Shown: positions 43,913 through 52,082 of the stretch, piece after piece
Position numbering within the stretch: the first letter of the stretch is position 1
Layout of the letters: the number at the start of each line of letters is the position of its first letter
Assembly (NCBI GenBank): GCA_003105035.1
Contig: PQAL01000013.1
Coordinates: forward strand, 1 to 64,000
Direction: 5' to 3'
Origin: Anaerolineales bacterium
Lineage (GTDB): Bacteria > Chloroflexota > Anaerolineae > Anaerolineales > UBA4823
DNA length: 64,000 nucleotides
Notes under the pieces: generated by a model
What the model was told of the DNA's origin: nothing
What the model saw: the letters and a program-made list of their open reading frames with translations, nothing else
Databases searched by the model: none
Translations under genes and position numbers: made by a program

Positions 43913-44818
43913 TCAATCACCCCCTCGGGCACAGCGGAAGCCAACAGCAGGGCTGTAATATGTAGGTGTAGCGTTGTTCCTTACCCAAATGCGCAAGTCC
44001 ATGTCGTACGTATCCTTCGAGCCACCGCGGAGATAGCGATAGTGTTGCCCTTCATATACATTCCCAGTCCATTGCCAGACATTCCCAGCCATATCGTACA
44101 ATCCATAGGGGCTTGCGGAACTCAAAGTCTGGTAACCGTCATAGCTCTGCCCATTATAGAAGCCCACTGGGGTCGTCCAGGATCCGAATGAGCCCATATC
44201 TTCGTAAGGGTCTTGGCTGGCATAGTAATTGGCATTGTTACGGCCAATCTCCTCACCCCACGGGAATGGTCGGTTGTCCGCCGGGCCACGTGCGGCCTTT
44301 TCCCACTCCAGCTCGGTTGGCAGCCTACCGCTATTATAACCGCAGTAAGACCAGGCTCCAAACCAGGATACATTCGTCACGGGGTGATTCTCATATCCAC
44401 TTAATTCGCTAAATTGCAAGCCATCGAAAGTAAAGCGCGAAGCTGGATCATTGAGCGGAATGACAATATAGTCACCTGGAGTGATCTCGACCTCATGCTT
44501 CACACCATGAAATGCATCGCCAGGATAGTAAACAACAGCCTGGTCACCATCGATTTTCAAGCTGCCATCAGCCAATCCTGAATTGAGGAAGCTGACGTAT
44601 TGTGCTACAGTTACATCCGTGAGCATGATCTGGTAATCATACGCGATCGTAACCGGCTCGTCGTACTGCCCGGAAAGAAACTCTCCAGCGGGGATGTTGA
44701 CCCATGCTTCTGGGTCAACACCTGTATCGAACACCGGCATAGGGGCTGCCAGGTTAACAGAGGCACAGCCAGTCAGCAAAATTGCCATCAGGATAAGAAG
44801 CAACGCCAGGAGTTTCAT
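43913..44818 (-). CDS. Lipoprotein with formylglycine-generating-enzyme (SUMF1) fold
   Basis: This 301-residue protein has a lipoprotein signal (lipobox LTGC). The domain has the family landmarks VNIPAGEFLSGQ, IMLTDVTVAQYVSFLN, HPVTNVSWFGAWSYCGYNSGRLPTELEWEKAARG in parts, DMAGNVWQWTGNVY and RYLRGGSKD...GFRCARGG. Active sulfatase-maturing enzymes use a cysteine pair for copper; I do not see that pair clearly, so a structural or binding role is more likely. Its stop overlaps ctaB closely and its start overlaps the upstream gene by four bases. Confidence 0.82.
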   Translation of the reverse strand: MKLLALLLILMAILLTGCASVNLAAPMPVFDTGVDPEAWVNIPAGEFLSGQYDEPVTIAYDYQIMLTDVTVAQYVSFLNSGLADGSLKIDGDQAVVYYPGDAFHGVKHEVEITPGDYIVIPLNDPASRFTFDGLQFSELSGYENHPVTNVSWFGAWSYCGYNSGRLPTELEWEKAARGPADNRPFPWGEEIGRNNANYYASQDPYEDMGSFGSWTTPVGFYNGQSYDGYQTLSSASPYGLYDMAGNVWQWTGNVYEGQHYRYLRGGSKDTYDMDLRIWVRNNATPTYYSPAVGFRCARGGD

Positions 44819-46293
44819 GGCTTCACCTCCATTGCCAGCTGTTCTTCAGCTGCCTCTTCAGCCCACCGCCCCTTGCACTTGAACAGATCGATCAGCCGCC
44901 AGACCAGCAAAGCGGCTAAAATCACCAGTAATAAACCCAAGGCAACATCAGTCAACAACATGATGGTATTAACCAGCGGCTGCTGCTCGGCTTCACTCAC
45001 AAAGAGTCGTTTCATTTCAAATATAGTCACGGATGCAAACGCCAGGTCAGACAGGACAATGATGCCCCAGCCATACCACTGGCGGATTTTCCCTTTCAAG
45101 CCGATGAGATCACCATAATACAGCAGGATGATCGTGGCAATGATGGCTGAAAGGATATGCCAGTGCCCGGTCAGCTCAATGCGCTCTTCGCGGGCTGGCC
45201 AGAGGCGGAAAATCTCGTCCAGCCTGACTGCCATGAAAATACCGATACCGCTGACAGTGAAGTTCATGAACACCATCTGCCACAGGGCACCGAACTTCAA
45301 GGGATCACGGACCAGAGCGGACAGTTTATGTCCTAGGTTGGGTTTGGGAATTCCACGGATGCCCTGGCGGATAAACTTATCCCAGCCAAAGATCACCAGG
45401 AACAACGCAGCCAGCATGGAGGGAGTGGCACCCATATAGATGATCATGTGGGCGGCCGGTTCCAGGGGAGTGACCACGCCCCAGACACCCAGGTTGAGCA
45501 CGATCGTGCCCAGGATCATCAGCGGCATGGCGATCTTATGCAAGACGCCTTTAAAATCCAACCAGCGCCCGACAATCAGCGTGAGGGCAATGGCGATGAG
45601 GGCCAGCATGATGTGCAGGTGGCCGATGACCGAGAATTGCAGGGTGGTCTTTTCGGGGGCGCGGATGATGTTTTCAGCCAGGAAGGCCTGGAAACCATTG
45701 CCGAAGTACGAGCCGGGAACTGCGCCAAAAAGGACCGAAAGCAGGGTGGTAACGGCCATGGCAAAAAAAGCCACCCGCTCGATATCCACACCTTTCTTCG
45801 ACCTGGAGTAGGCTTTATCGGGTTGATAATATTCCGGGTTCCAGGGCCAGAGTGCGATGGCAAGCAGCAGGCCAGCGATAAAGACAATGGAGAGCCCGGC
45901 AATGTATAAACCGTGTAAAGGCCAAATATGACCCCAATAAGCGAAACCCATGCCAAAGATCATGGCGGATAAATAACCAATGGTGATGAGCAGGCGGATG
46001 GTGGTCTTATAAAACGCCTTCATCTTGAGCATGGCGGTGATGATATAGGTCTCGATGGCGACCATGGCCATGGCGATAGAATGGTAGAGGATGATGATGC
46101 GACCTTCCCGCTCTGCCTGCACCAGGTCCATCCTCAGCAGCTTCACCACCACATCTCGCACCCCGTACTCTGCCATCGGTCCCGAAAGCATACCGAAGAT
46201 GGCTGTCTCCAGGGCGATCATGGCAATGGCAACCAGGATAAGCCCCTTAGTCGATGCAAACAGATATTTCAGCCGATCCTTGAAAAAACCCAT
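44815..46293 (-). CDS. Heme-copper oxidase / NO reductase-like catalytic subunit, divergent
   Basis: This 492-residue protein has about 12 membrane helices. Histidines fall in the order of heme-copper/NorB subunits: H71 (ILYHSIAM), H225 and H227 (IGHLHIML), H282 (AAHMIIYMGATP) and H377/H379 (TGHWHILSA). The spacings (154, 57, 95) are close to those I recall for NorB (H60, H207, H258, H347/H349). The second His of the helix-7 pair is Met283, and the NorB glutamate four residues after H207 corresponds to Met229. Start ATG 46293 follows AGAGGA. The call is by pattern; overall similarity to known oxidases is low. Confidence 0.55.
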   Translation of the reverse strand: MGFFKDRLKYLFASTKGLILVAIAMIALETAIFGMLSGPMAEYGVRDVVVKLLRMDLVQAEREGRIIILYHSIAMAMVAIETYIITAMLKMKAFYKTTIRLLITIGYLSAMIFGMGFAYWGHIWPLHGLYIAGLSIVFIAGLLLAIALWPWNPEYYQPDKAYSRSKKGVDIERVAFFAMAVTTLLSVLFGAVPGSYFGNGFQAFLAENIIRAPEKTTLQFSVIGHLHIMLALIAIALTLIVGRWLDFKGVLHKIAMPLMILGTIVLNLGVWGVVTPLEPAAHMIIYMGATPSMLAALFLVIFGWDKFIRQGIRGIPKPNLGHKLSALVRDPLKFGALWQMVFMNFTVSGIGIFMAVRLDEIFRLWPAREERIELTGHWHILSAIIATIILLYYGDLIGLKGKIRQWYGWGIIVLSDLAFASVTIFEMKRLFVSEAEQQPLVNTIMLLTDVALGLLLVILAALLVWRLIDLFKCKGRWAEEAAEEQLAMEVKP

Positions 46294-46500
46294 GAGCAAT
46301 CCTCTATGTTAAAAATCAGTAGATGTGTAACCCGTCCTTCACTTATACAATAAAAAGTCAGCAAGTAATATTATTGCATGAATCAGCCGGTTTTTCCCAT
46401 GATAAAAATCACTATTCTGGCAGCAAAATTCCAGGGGTGGAAATTTGCCTTCGGAAAAACTCCAAATACATCGCTGGTTAAGCCACACCTACACCGGGTT
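46294..46500 (-). other. Gap inside the heme-copper-like operon
   Basis: These 207 bp contain no believable gene. On the minus strand TTACTT and TATAAG occur 15 bp apart (about 46345-46371), a weak internal promoter. GTTACAC nearby resembles half of the Crp-type palindrome upstream of the operon. Confidence 0.3.
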
Positions 46501-47289
46501 CTAAGGTTGTTCAGTTTCTTCTGCCTGTGTCCACTTCTGCCACAGGTTGGGCCAGACTAGCAGGACAAGCAGGATCAGGCAGGAGATGGGCGCCAGGGCG
46601 AAGAGAGAGAAGCGTCCCAGTGCCTGGGCAGTGGCGATGGTCAGCGGGATGCCTACCACCAGCTCTGCGACCGCAGCAATCAGGCCCACAACACGCATCC
46701 ATTCCCGCGGCTTCATGATAATCCCGACCGTCACAACCGCAAAACCGAGCATCGCCACCCAATGCAGGTGCTGAACCAGGGTGAATATCGGCGCTCCGAT
46801 GGTGATGATACGGCTGGTGCTGGCGACACCGTTCATCCAGCAGAAGATATAAGCAATCCCCGTCAGCAAACCCAACAAGGTGCGGCTCCAGGGTACTTTG
46901 CCAACCACGACCAGGAACAAGAAGTATAAGACCAGGTAAGGCCAGAATAGAGGGAAGTAAATTGGCGGCAGACCAGCAGCCATATATGGCACATTGATGA
47001 ACCAGCTGCCTAACAAGGCCAATACCAGGGCAATTACCGAGACGAAGAATGCCCAATTTCGGCGAGTAAAAAAGCCATAGGCGCTGACGGCGAACATCAC
47101 TCCAGCCAGCATACCCAGGTCAGCCATCAAGGGGTGAATGGTCTTTAGTAATATCTCACAGCCAGGCTCTGCGGAGGGGGTGTGCATGCCGATTTGGTAC
47201 CACTTGAGGAACAAGATCATATGCCCAATGATCCCCATCAGGGCTGCTATGATGGACAGGATGCCACCGATCAAGTTTTCTTTTTTCAT
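46501..47289 (-). CDS. Eight-helix membrane protein with HxH motif, unknown
   Basis: This 262-residue protein has about eight helices. Helix six contains QHLHWVAMLGF, a HxH reminiscent of the heme ligands in the neighbouring protein. Other candidate ligands are in IIGHMILFLKWY and KTIHPLMADLGM. ATG 47289 lies 6 nt after GGAGA; the ATG at 47295 is too close to it. I recognise no family. It may be a heme-carrying partner subunit, which is speculation. Confidence 0.6.
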   Translation of the reverse strand: MKKENLIGGILSIIAALMGIIGHMILFLKWYQIGMHTPSAEPGCEILLKTIHPLMADLGMLAGVMFAVSAYGFFTRRNWAFFVSVIALVLALLGSWFINVPYMAAGLPPIYFPLFWPYLVLYFLFLVVVGKVPWSRTLLGLLTGIAYIFCWMNGVASTSRIITIGAPIFTLVQHLHWVAMLGFAVVTVGIIMKPREWMRVVGLIAAVAELVVGIPLTIATAQALGRFSLFALAPISCLILLVLLVWPNLWQKWTQAEETEQP

Positions 47290-47313
47290 ATTCATTCTCC
47301 TCTTTTATCTGCA

Positions 47314-47724
47314 TCAAGGTTCGGGGGTTGCCCCCGTATGACATGAGCAACCGTTGTAATAGGCTGAATTGTTGTGATCCGCCACATAAACGACCGTCTG
47401 TGGCTCTATCGTTAGCTGGCATTGCTTGAGAAATAAGGGCTCCTCCACCCAGGGATAAACCTGGACATCGCAGCCAACATAGACCACCCCACTCCAGGTA
47501 TCATTACACAGCGGACCGTCGATAATTTTGTCTACCTGTAGCTCCTGGTTGCCAATCTTCATTTGGGATTGACCCTTAGCGGGTATTGGAGTGGGTAACT
47601 GATCAGGGGGGACCGACAGGTACTGCGGGGTGCCCGTGGCTGGGGGGCAAACGGGTTCTGCCTTCCCGCAGCCCACGCTGAAAATGGCGAGGCTAATGAG
47701 CGCCAGGCATAGTTTAATATTCAA
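47314..47724 (-). CDS. Cysteine-rich lipoprotein, first gene of the heme-copper-like operon
   Basis: This 136-residue protein starts at a TTG (47724) and has a lipoprotein signal with lipobox SVGC. Further cysteines lie in AEPVCPP, GPLCNDTW, YVGCDVQVYPW, LKQCQLTI and the terminal NGCSCHTG. CSCH is one residue short of a CxxCH heme site, so it is not a standard cytochrome c. Disulfides or metal binding are possible. A palindrome lies 31 bp upstream. Confidence 0.65.
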   Translation of the reverse strand: MNIKLCLALISLAIFSVGCGKAEPVCPPATGTPQYLSVPPDQLPTPIPAKGQSQMKIGNQELQVDKIIDGPLCNDTWSGVVYVGCDVQVYPWVEEPLFLKQCQLTIEPQTVVYVADHNNSAYYNGCSCHTGATPEP

Positions 47725-47754
47725 TGATATCTATTCCCATGCTGAGATGATCTC

Positions 47755-47773
47755 TGTTATGTGAAATGTAACA
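47755..47773. promoter_or_regulatory. Palindrome between the operon and the Crp/Fnr gene
   Basis: TGTTA-N9-TAACA lies between divergent genes. Its centre (47764) is about 40 bp from a plausible start of the leftward operon, the place of a class II Crp/Fnr activator site. It is not an exact CRP or FNR consensus. Confidence 0.5.
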
Positions 47774-47835
47774 CAAAGCTTCAACCATGTCTTTGCCTTA
47801 AAGCAAATCCAGGTCAGGTTAGTTTTATCTGCAGG

Positions 47836-47841
47836 TATAAT
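47836..47841 (+). promoter_or_regulatory. -10 box of the Crp/Fnr regulator gene
   Basis: A perfect TATAAT lies 19 bp before the ATG. No good -35 is present at the right distance, which suggests activator dependence. Confidence 0.45.
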
Positions 47842-47860
47842 GACTTGGTGAGGTGGCGGC

Positions 47861-48541
47861 ATGGAGACCAGTCAATTACTCAAACAGAATATCGTTTTCA
47901 GTAACCTAAATGAGCGTATGCTGGATGACCTGATAGAAGGCGCCATCATCCGGCAGTATCACAAAGGGCAGTATTTGACCCATCCCGGGGATACCTGGCC
48001 ATACCTCTTTTACCTGCTGAAAGGCTCGATCAGTGCCATCAAAGAATCGTTGGAAGGTCGCAGCCTGGTTGCCACGACATTCAAAGCAGATGAGGTCTTT
48101 TGGGGAGTTTCTTTCTTTGATCTTAACCTGCCCATGCCTGTAGCTTTAAAAGCGGACAGCCAGAGCAGCGTATACCTGTGGTCGCGAGAGCAGATGCTGC
48201 CGGTGCTCATGCAGAACGGGGGTGTGTCGTGGGAGCTGAGCCGGCTGATGGTCCGCCGCATGCTGCGCGCCAGTGAGATCGTGGAAGAGCTTGCCTTCCA
48301 GCCTGTAGCAGGCCGCCTGGCTAGATTGTTGATCGATTACCCCGGGCAATCAGCCGCTGGACCGGTAGCACGCTCGTTGACCCTGGACGACATGGCAGCC
48401 CGCATTGGCTCAACCCGTGAAGTGGTATGCCGCTTTTTACAGCAATTCGCCGACGAGCAGCTCATCAAGATCACCCGCACAGAGTTCGAGATCACCGATC
48501 GGGATGGCTTGCTGGGCATTGTGCGTAAGGTTCGCGGATAA
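47861..48541 (+). CDS. Crp/Fnr-family transcriptional regulator
   Basis: This 226-residue protein has an N-terminal cyclic-nucleotide-binding-like barrel (YHKGQYLTHPGDTWPYLFYLLKGSISAI, FKADEVFWGVSFFDL), a long dimer helix (LSRLMVRRMLRASEIVEELAF) and a C-terminal winged helix (LTLDDMAARIGSTREVVCRFLQQFADEQLI). There is no N-terminal cysteine cluster, so it is not an iron-sulfur FNR; heme, NO or cyclic-nucleotide sensing remain open. It is divergent from the heme-copper-like operon and is the natural candidate for its regulator. Confidence 0.9.
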   Translation: METSQLLKQNIVFSNLNERMLDDLIEGAIIRQYHKGQYLTHPGDTWPYLFYLLKGSISAIKESLEGRSLVATTFKADEVFWGVSFFDLNLPMPVALKADSQSSVYLWSREQMLPVLMQNGGVSWELSRLMVRRMLRASEIVEELAFQPVAGRLARLLIDYPGQSAAGPVARSLTLDDMAARIGSTREVVCRFLQQFADEQLIKITRTEFEITDRDGLLGIVRKVRG

Positions 48542-48569
48542 CGGGAACCAGGGTTCCAAATCTATAAAT

Positions 48570-48600
48570 AAAGGGCACCGTGGTTTCACAGGTGCCCTTT
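48570..48600. terminator. Bidirectional terminator between crp-like gene and fumarase
   Basis: AAAGGGCACC (48570-48579) and GGTGCCCTTT (48591-48600) form a perfect 10-bp stem whose ends supply short A/T runs in both directions. It separates convergent genes. Confidence 0.85.
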
Positions 48601-48619
48601 CAAATAATCATCCTCTGAG

Positions 48620-49243
48620 TTATTTAATCGATAGCAGCTGTTGCAAAACCACTTTCGAGTGGGCTTCAACGCTGGCATGCAGGCTACCCCCATGGCTGTC
48701 CATGGTGACCACCACGGGGAAGTCTTTGATCTCGGTGACCCACATGGCTTCAGGCACGCCGAAATCCAGCTTATATACACCCAGTACGCGCGTGACTGAT
48801 TGGGCGATCAATGAAGCCGCCCCTCCAATGGCGTGCAGGTAAACCCCGGGCACGTCCTGGCAGGCTACCAGGGTCTTGGGACCCATGCCGCCCTTGCCAA
48901 TGACGCCCTTGACATTGAAATGCTTCATGACGATGCCCTGATAGGGCTCTTCGCGGATACTGGTAGTGGGTCCAGCCGCCACAAATTTGTACTGTTTCGT
49001 GTCCAGCCCGGCCACCACAGGGCCGCAGTGGTAGATCACGCTCCCGTTGAGTAAAGGTTTGATCGCTTCATAGACTTCAAGATCATCACCGCTGGGTTCA
49101 CGTGTCTTCTTAATGAAGGTATCCACCATCCATTTATGGGCAGCATCCCGTCCGGTGATCATGATCCCGTTCAATAGGACCGGGTCACCAACCTTCAGGC
49201 TGCGGATGGTATCGTCTGTGAGGGGCATATTAAGTGTTCGCAT
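48620..49243 (-). CDS. Class I fumarate hydratase, beta subunit
   Basis: This 207-residue protein is the C-terminal-type subunit of two-subunit class I fumarase / tartrate dehydratase. It shows LLNGIMITGRDAAHKWM, VIYHCGPVV, AAGPTTSIREEPYQ, VIGKGGMG and the terminal GVPEAMWVTEIKDFPVVVTMDSHG in parts. With the alpha subunit it interconverts fumarate and malate in the TCA cycle. Specificity for tartrate cannot be excluded. It follows the alpha gene by 13 bp. Confidence 0.92.
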   Translation of the reverse strand: MRTLNMPLTDDTIRSLKVGDPVLLNGIMITGRDAAHKWMVDTFIKKTREPSGDDLEVYEAIKPLLNGSVIYHCGPVVAGLDTKQYKFVAAGPTTSIREEPYQGIVMKHFNVKGVIGKGGMGPKTLVACQDVPGVYLHAIGGAASLIAQSVTRVLGVYKLDFGVPEAMWVTEIKDFPVVVTMDSHGGSLHASVEAHSKVVLQQLLSIK

Positions 49244-49256
49244 GTCGATCCTCCGT

Positions 49257-50129
49257 TTACTCGTATTTCACCAGGTCGCCGGTGATAGTCATCTTGCGCC
49301 GGCGGTACGCCCAGCACATGTAAGACACGCTGACGAAGAAGCTGGCAGGAAGACGGTTAAGATGGGTAACTTTGGTACCCAGCAGGGTGGTCTTGCCACC
49401 GAATCCCATTGGGCCGATCCCCAGCTGATTGCCTTCATCGACCAGGCGTTTTTCCAGGGCATCCAGCTGCGGGTCGGGGTTGGTATCATCCATTTTTCGG
49501 TACAGGGTTTCCTTGGAGGCGTAGTAACTTGAGCCCCGGTCACCACCGATGGCAACTCCGAGGATGCCCGGTGCGCATCCCTGGCCTTGTGCCCGGTAAA
49601 CTGCATCCAGCACAACCTTGCGTACACCAGGCAGGTCACGGCCGGCATTCAAGGCATCATCAGGTAGTGAGTATTGGGCGCCTACATTCTCACAGCCCCC
49701 GCCCTTGAGCATCAGCTCAATGGTAAGGGTATCGCCCTCGATTTCTTCAAAGTGAATGCTGGGAAAATGCCGGCCGCCCAGGTTATTGCCGCTGTTCTTG
49801 CCGGAGATCGAGTCTACCGAATTCGGTCGCAGATAAGCTTTCTTTGTGGCTGAAACAACAGCATTTTCAATTTGCTGGCGTAAAGCAAGCGTGCTCCAAC
49901 CGGCCGGGGAATAGACATAGAAAATCGGGGTGCCGGTATCCTGGCAAATGGGAGTGGAGTTTTTTCGGCTCAGCTCCACGTTATTCAGGATGGTTTCCAG
50001 CGCTCCACGGGCTGCTGAGCCGGGCTCTTCCTGGTCAACCGCCCGTCGGATGGAAGCTTCCACATCCGGCGGAAGGTCGGTGGACGTCAGCCGGACAAGC
50101 TCAAGGATATTCTCGGTGATATCTTGCAT
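49257..50129 (-). CDS. Class I fumarate hydratase, alpha subunit
   Basis: This 290-residue iron-sulfur subunit carries the cysteines expected to hold the oxygen-sensitive 4Fe-4S cluster: C62 in STPICQDTGTPIFYV, C151 near GGGCENVGAQYSL and C190 in GCAPGILGVAIGGDRG. ARG-type active-site residues are in GKNSGNNLGGRHFP. The class I enzyme suits an anaerobic or microaerobic life. Confidence 0.93.
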   Translation of the reverse strand: MQDITENILELVRLTSTDLPPDVEASIRRAVDQEEPGSAARGALETILNNVELSRKNSTPICQDTGTPIFYVYSPAGWSTLALRQQIENAVVSATKKAYLRPNSVDSISGKNSGNNLGGRHFPSIHFEEIEGDTLTIELMLKGGGCENVGAQYSLPDDALNAGRDLPGVRKVVLDAVYRAQGQGCAPGILGVAIGGDRGSSYYASKETLYRKMDDTNPDPQLDALEKRLVDEGNQLGIGPMGFGGKTTLLGTKVTHLNRLPASFFVSVSYMCWAYRRRKMTITGDLVKYE

Positions 50130-50268
50130 GATGACCTCCGCAGGTTCATGAATTAAAGTTCAAATCTGATAAACGATGTACTGCATGTTGGCTAAGCTAG
50201 ATTTTACACGCATTGGCAGGTGCTGGATACTGACAACTGGTAATGATTCAATATGACAATCCACCCGT

Positions 50269-51510
50269 TTAATGAGGAGGCTCCTGCGGAGCATGCTTGG
50301 TTAGTATTGTACGGGGTACAAATAGGACCAAGCTGATTGGCCCGGCCAGAAGAATCCACAGGGCAGCTTGCAGCCCAGCTCGGGCAGCCACCCAACCGAT
50401 CAGGAATGCAATGCCCCCTCCTAGCAGTCCGACGACAGAATTAATCGCCATCACTGTGCCTGACCGGCCGGGGGTAGAAGCAAACGCCTCCCCCTGGAGC
50501 ACTTCGTACCATCCCAGGGTCACCAGCCTGATCAGGATGATCAATCCGATCTTGGCCCATAACCAGGGGAGGATCAGCCAGGCAGCATACAGGATGCCAG
50601 TCACTGCGGCAGATAGCCGCACGAGAGACCGACCAGGAACCCTCTCGAGCAGGGGGATGAGCACAATATTCGAAACCAACCCAGCGCCCATCAAAATACT
50701 GAACATCAGACTGGCCTGTGCCGGGGTAAAGCCCATCACATCCGTAAAGTACAGCGCAAGGTAGCCAGTCAACACATCCAGCAACAGATCCGAGAACTGA
50801 ACCAGGATCAGCCAGCGCATGAGCATCGGGTTGCGTATCGATACCCACAACCCGGATAATATGTCCTTGATCGGTCGGGCTACAGGTTGATCCAGCCGGA
50901 TCAGGTGAGGCATGGGGATATGCCTGAGCCAGGTTAATACGACTAATACCAGGCAGAAAAATGCCAGGCCAAAATACGCCCAGCGCCAACCATAACCCAG
51001 GGCAAGGCCAGCTGCCAGGATCAACGGTCCCACCAGGTTAGCTATCGAGCCAGCAAGTGTCCACCTGGCCATCATATGCGGCTCGCGCCTGGGGTTGAGA
51101 TCCATCAAGGTGGCCTGGGAAAGGGAGACAAAAGCCCCTGAAGCAGGGAATGCGATGATGAAGCCGATCAGAACCAGTACAAAGGAATGCGTGCAGGCGA
51201 TAACGAGCAAAGAACACGTTATCGCCAGGCCACCACCCAGCATGATGTGCTTGCGATATCTGGTATCTCCAACCAGCATCAACACTGGCTCAATAAACGT
51301 GTTGATCATGGATGGCAGCCCTAACAGCATGCCGACCTGGACATAGGTCAACCTGAGATCGTTACGCAGCGCTGGTAATGCCGCGTTGCCAACGCTGTAG
51401 TTCAGCTCATCAAAGAACTCGATAATAAGGAACAGGAACGTCAGCGAGGTGATACCTCGCAAGATCCTTGAAAGATAGACAGAACGCTTGGGATTGTCTA
51501 GTTGAATCAT
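50269..51510 (-). CDS. MFS transporter
   Basis: This ~413-residue major facilitator protein has 12 helices. The loop 2-3 motif is weak (VGDTRYRKHIMLGGG), and GRSGTVMAINSVVGLLGGGIAFLIG forms the C-terminal repeat equivalent. Start ATG 51510 (MIQLDNPKRS) has AGGAGG 6 nt upstream; an in-frame start at 51540 lacks one. The substrate is unknown. The 139 bp between it and the fumarase genes show nothing notable. Confidence 0.8.
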   Translation of the reverse strand: MIQLDNPKRSVYLSRILRGITSLTFLFLIIEFFDELNYSVGNAALPALRNDLRLTYVQVGMLLGLPSMINTFIEPVLMLVGDTRYRKHIMLGGGLAITCSLLVIACTHSFVLVLIGFIIAFPASGAFVSLSQATLMDLNPRREPHMMARWTLAGSIANLVGPLILAAGLALGYGWRWAYFGLAFFCLVLVVLTWLRHIPMPHLIRLDQPVARPIKDILSGLWVSIRNPMLMRWLILVQFSDLLLDVLTGYLALYFTDVMGFTPAQASLMFSILMGAGLVSNIVLIPLLERVPGRSLVRLSAAVTGILYAAWLILPWLWAKIGLIILIRLVTLGWYEVLQGEAFASTPGRSGTVMAINSVVGLLGGGIAFLIGWVAARAGLQAALWILLAGPISLVLFVPRTILTKHAPQEPPH

Positions 51511-51638
51511 TTCAGCCTCCTTCTCTCCAGTGGAACTCAATGCAGGGTGAGAAAAGGAGGTGGTGCACGGGCATAATTATGAAAGATTACAGATCAACGG
51601 GGAGGGTGAAAGCAATCGCACATAGGGTTATTATACTT

Positions 51639-52082
51639 TTATTTATGGACGGGGTAGCTGATGACATCACCCCAGCTCGATACTTCCGCAAGAAAAACCG
51701 GAACGCATAATAGCCCTGACGCCCACAGGTAGGCCCGGTCGCGTTCCGAGATTTCTTCCAGCTTCATCCAACGGATTTCCTTCAGAATTTGCTCGCGGTG
51801 AATTAATTCAGGGTCGCTACCCATGTGCGGTTGCTGGTCGCCAATATCTATCAGGTAGGTGATACTATCAGTACCTTCATCATCAGTATAGGAAGACAGC
51901 AAGCGAGTAATCTCACCCTCCACGCAACATTCTTCTTTTAGCTCGCGCAAGGCAGCCTGAGCGGAGCTCTCCCCCGGCTCAACACCCCCACCTGGCAGGC
52001 ACCACCATTCATCACCATACAGACAGTGCCTGACCATCAGGATTTCTGCGCCGCGATGGACAATGCACTGTGCGCGGTTCAT
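51639..52082 (-). CDS. Nudix hydrolase
   Basis: This 147-residue protein has a Nudix box GGVEPGESSAQAALRELKEE near residues 32-51 with all the metal-binding glutamates; the usual glycine after it is replaced (ECCVEG). It hydrolyses a nucleoside diphosphate derivative of unknown identity. Its start overlaps the stop of the CYTH gene by four bases, so the two are coupled. Confidence 0.87.
   Translation of the reverse strand: MNRAQCIVHRGAEILMVRHCLYGDEWWCLPGGGVEPGESSAQAALRELKEECCVEGEITRLLSSYTDDEGTDSITYLIDIGDQQPHMGSDPELIHREQILKEIRWMKLEEISERDRAYLWASGLLCVPVFLAEVSSWGDVISYPVHK

Noticed and set aside
46378-46560. 60-codon open frame in the gap of the heme-copper-like operon
   Set aside because: Opposite strand, overlaps the end of a real gene and shows no recognisable features.
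47314-47724. Cytochrome c call for the cysteine-rich lipoprotein
   Set aside because: The motif is CSCH, not CxxCH, so covalent heme attachment of the usual type is not supported.
48570-48600. Perfect palindrome considered as a Crp operator
   Set aside because: Its GC-rich stem with flanking A/T runs between convergent genes fits a bidirectional terminator better.
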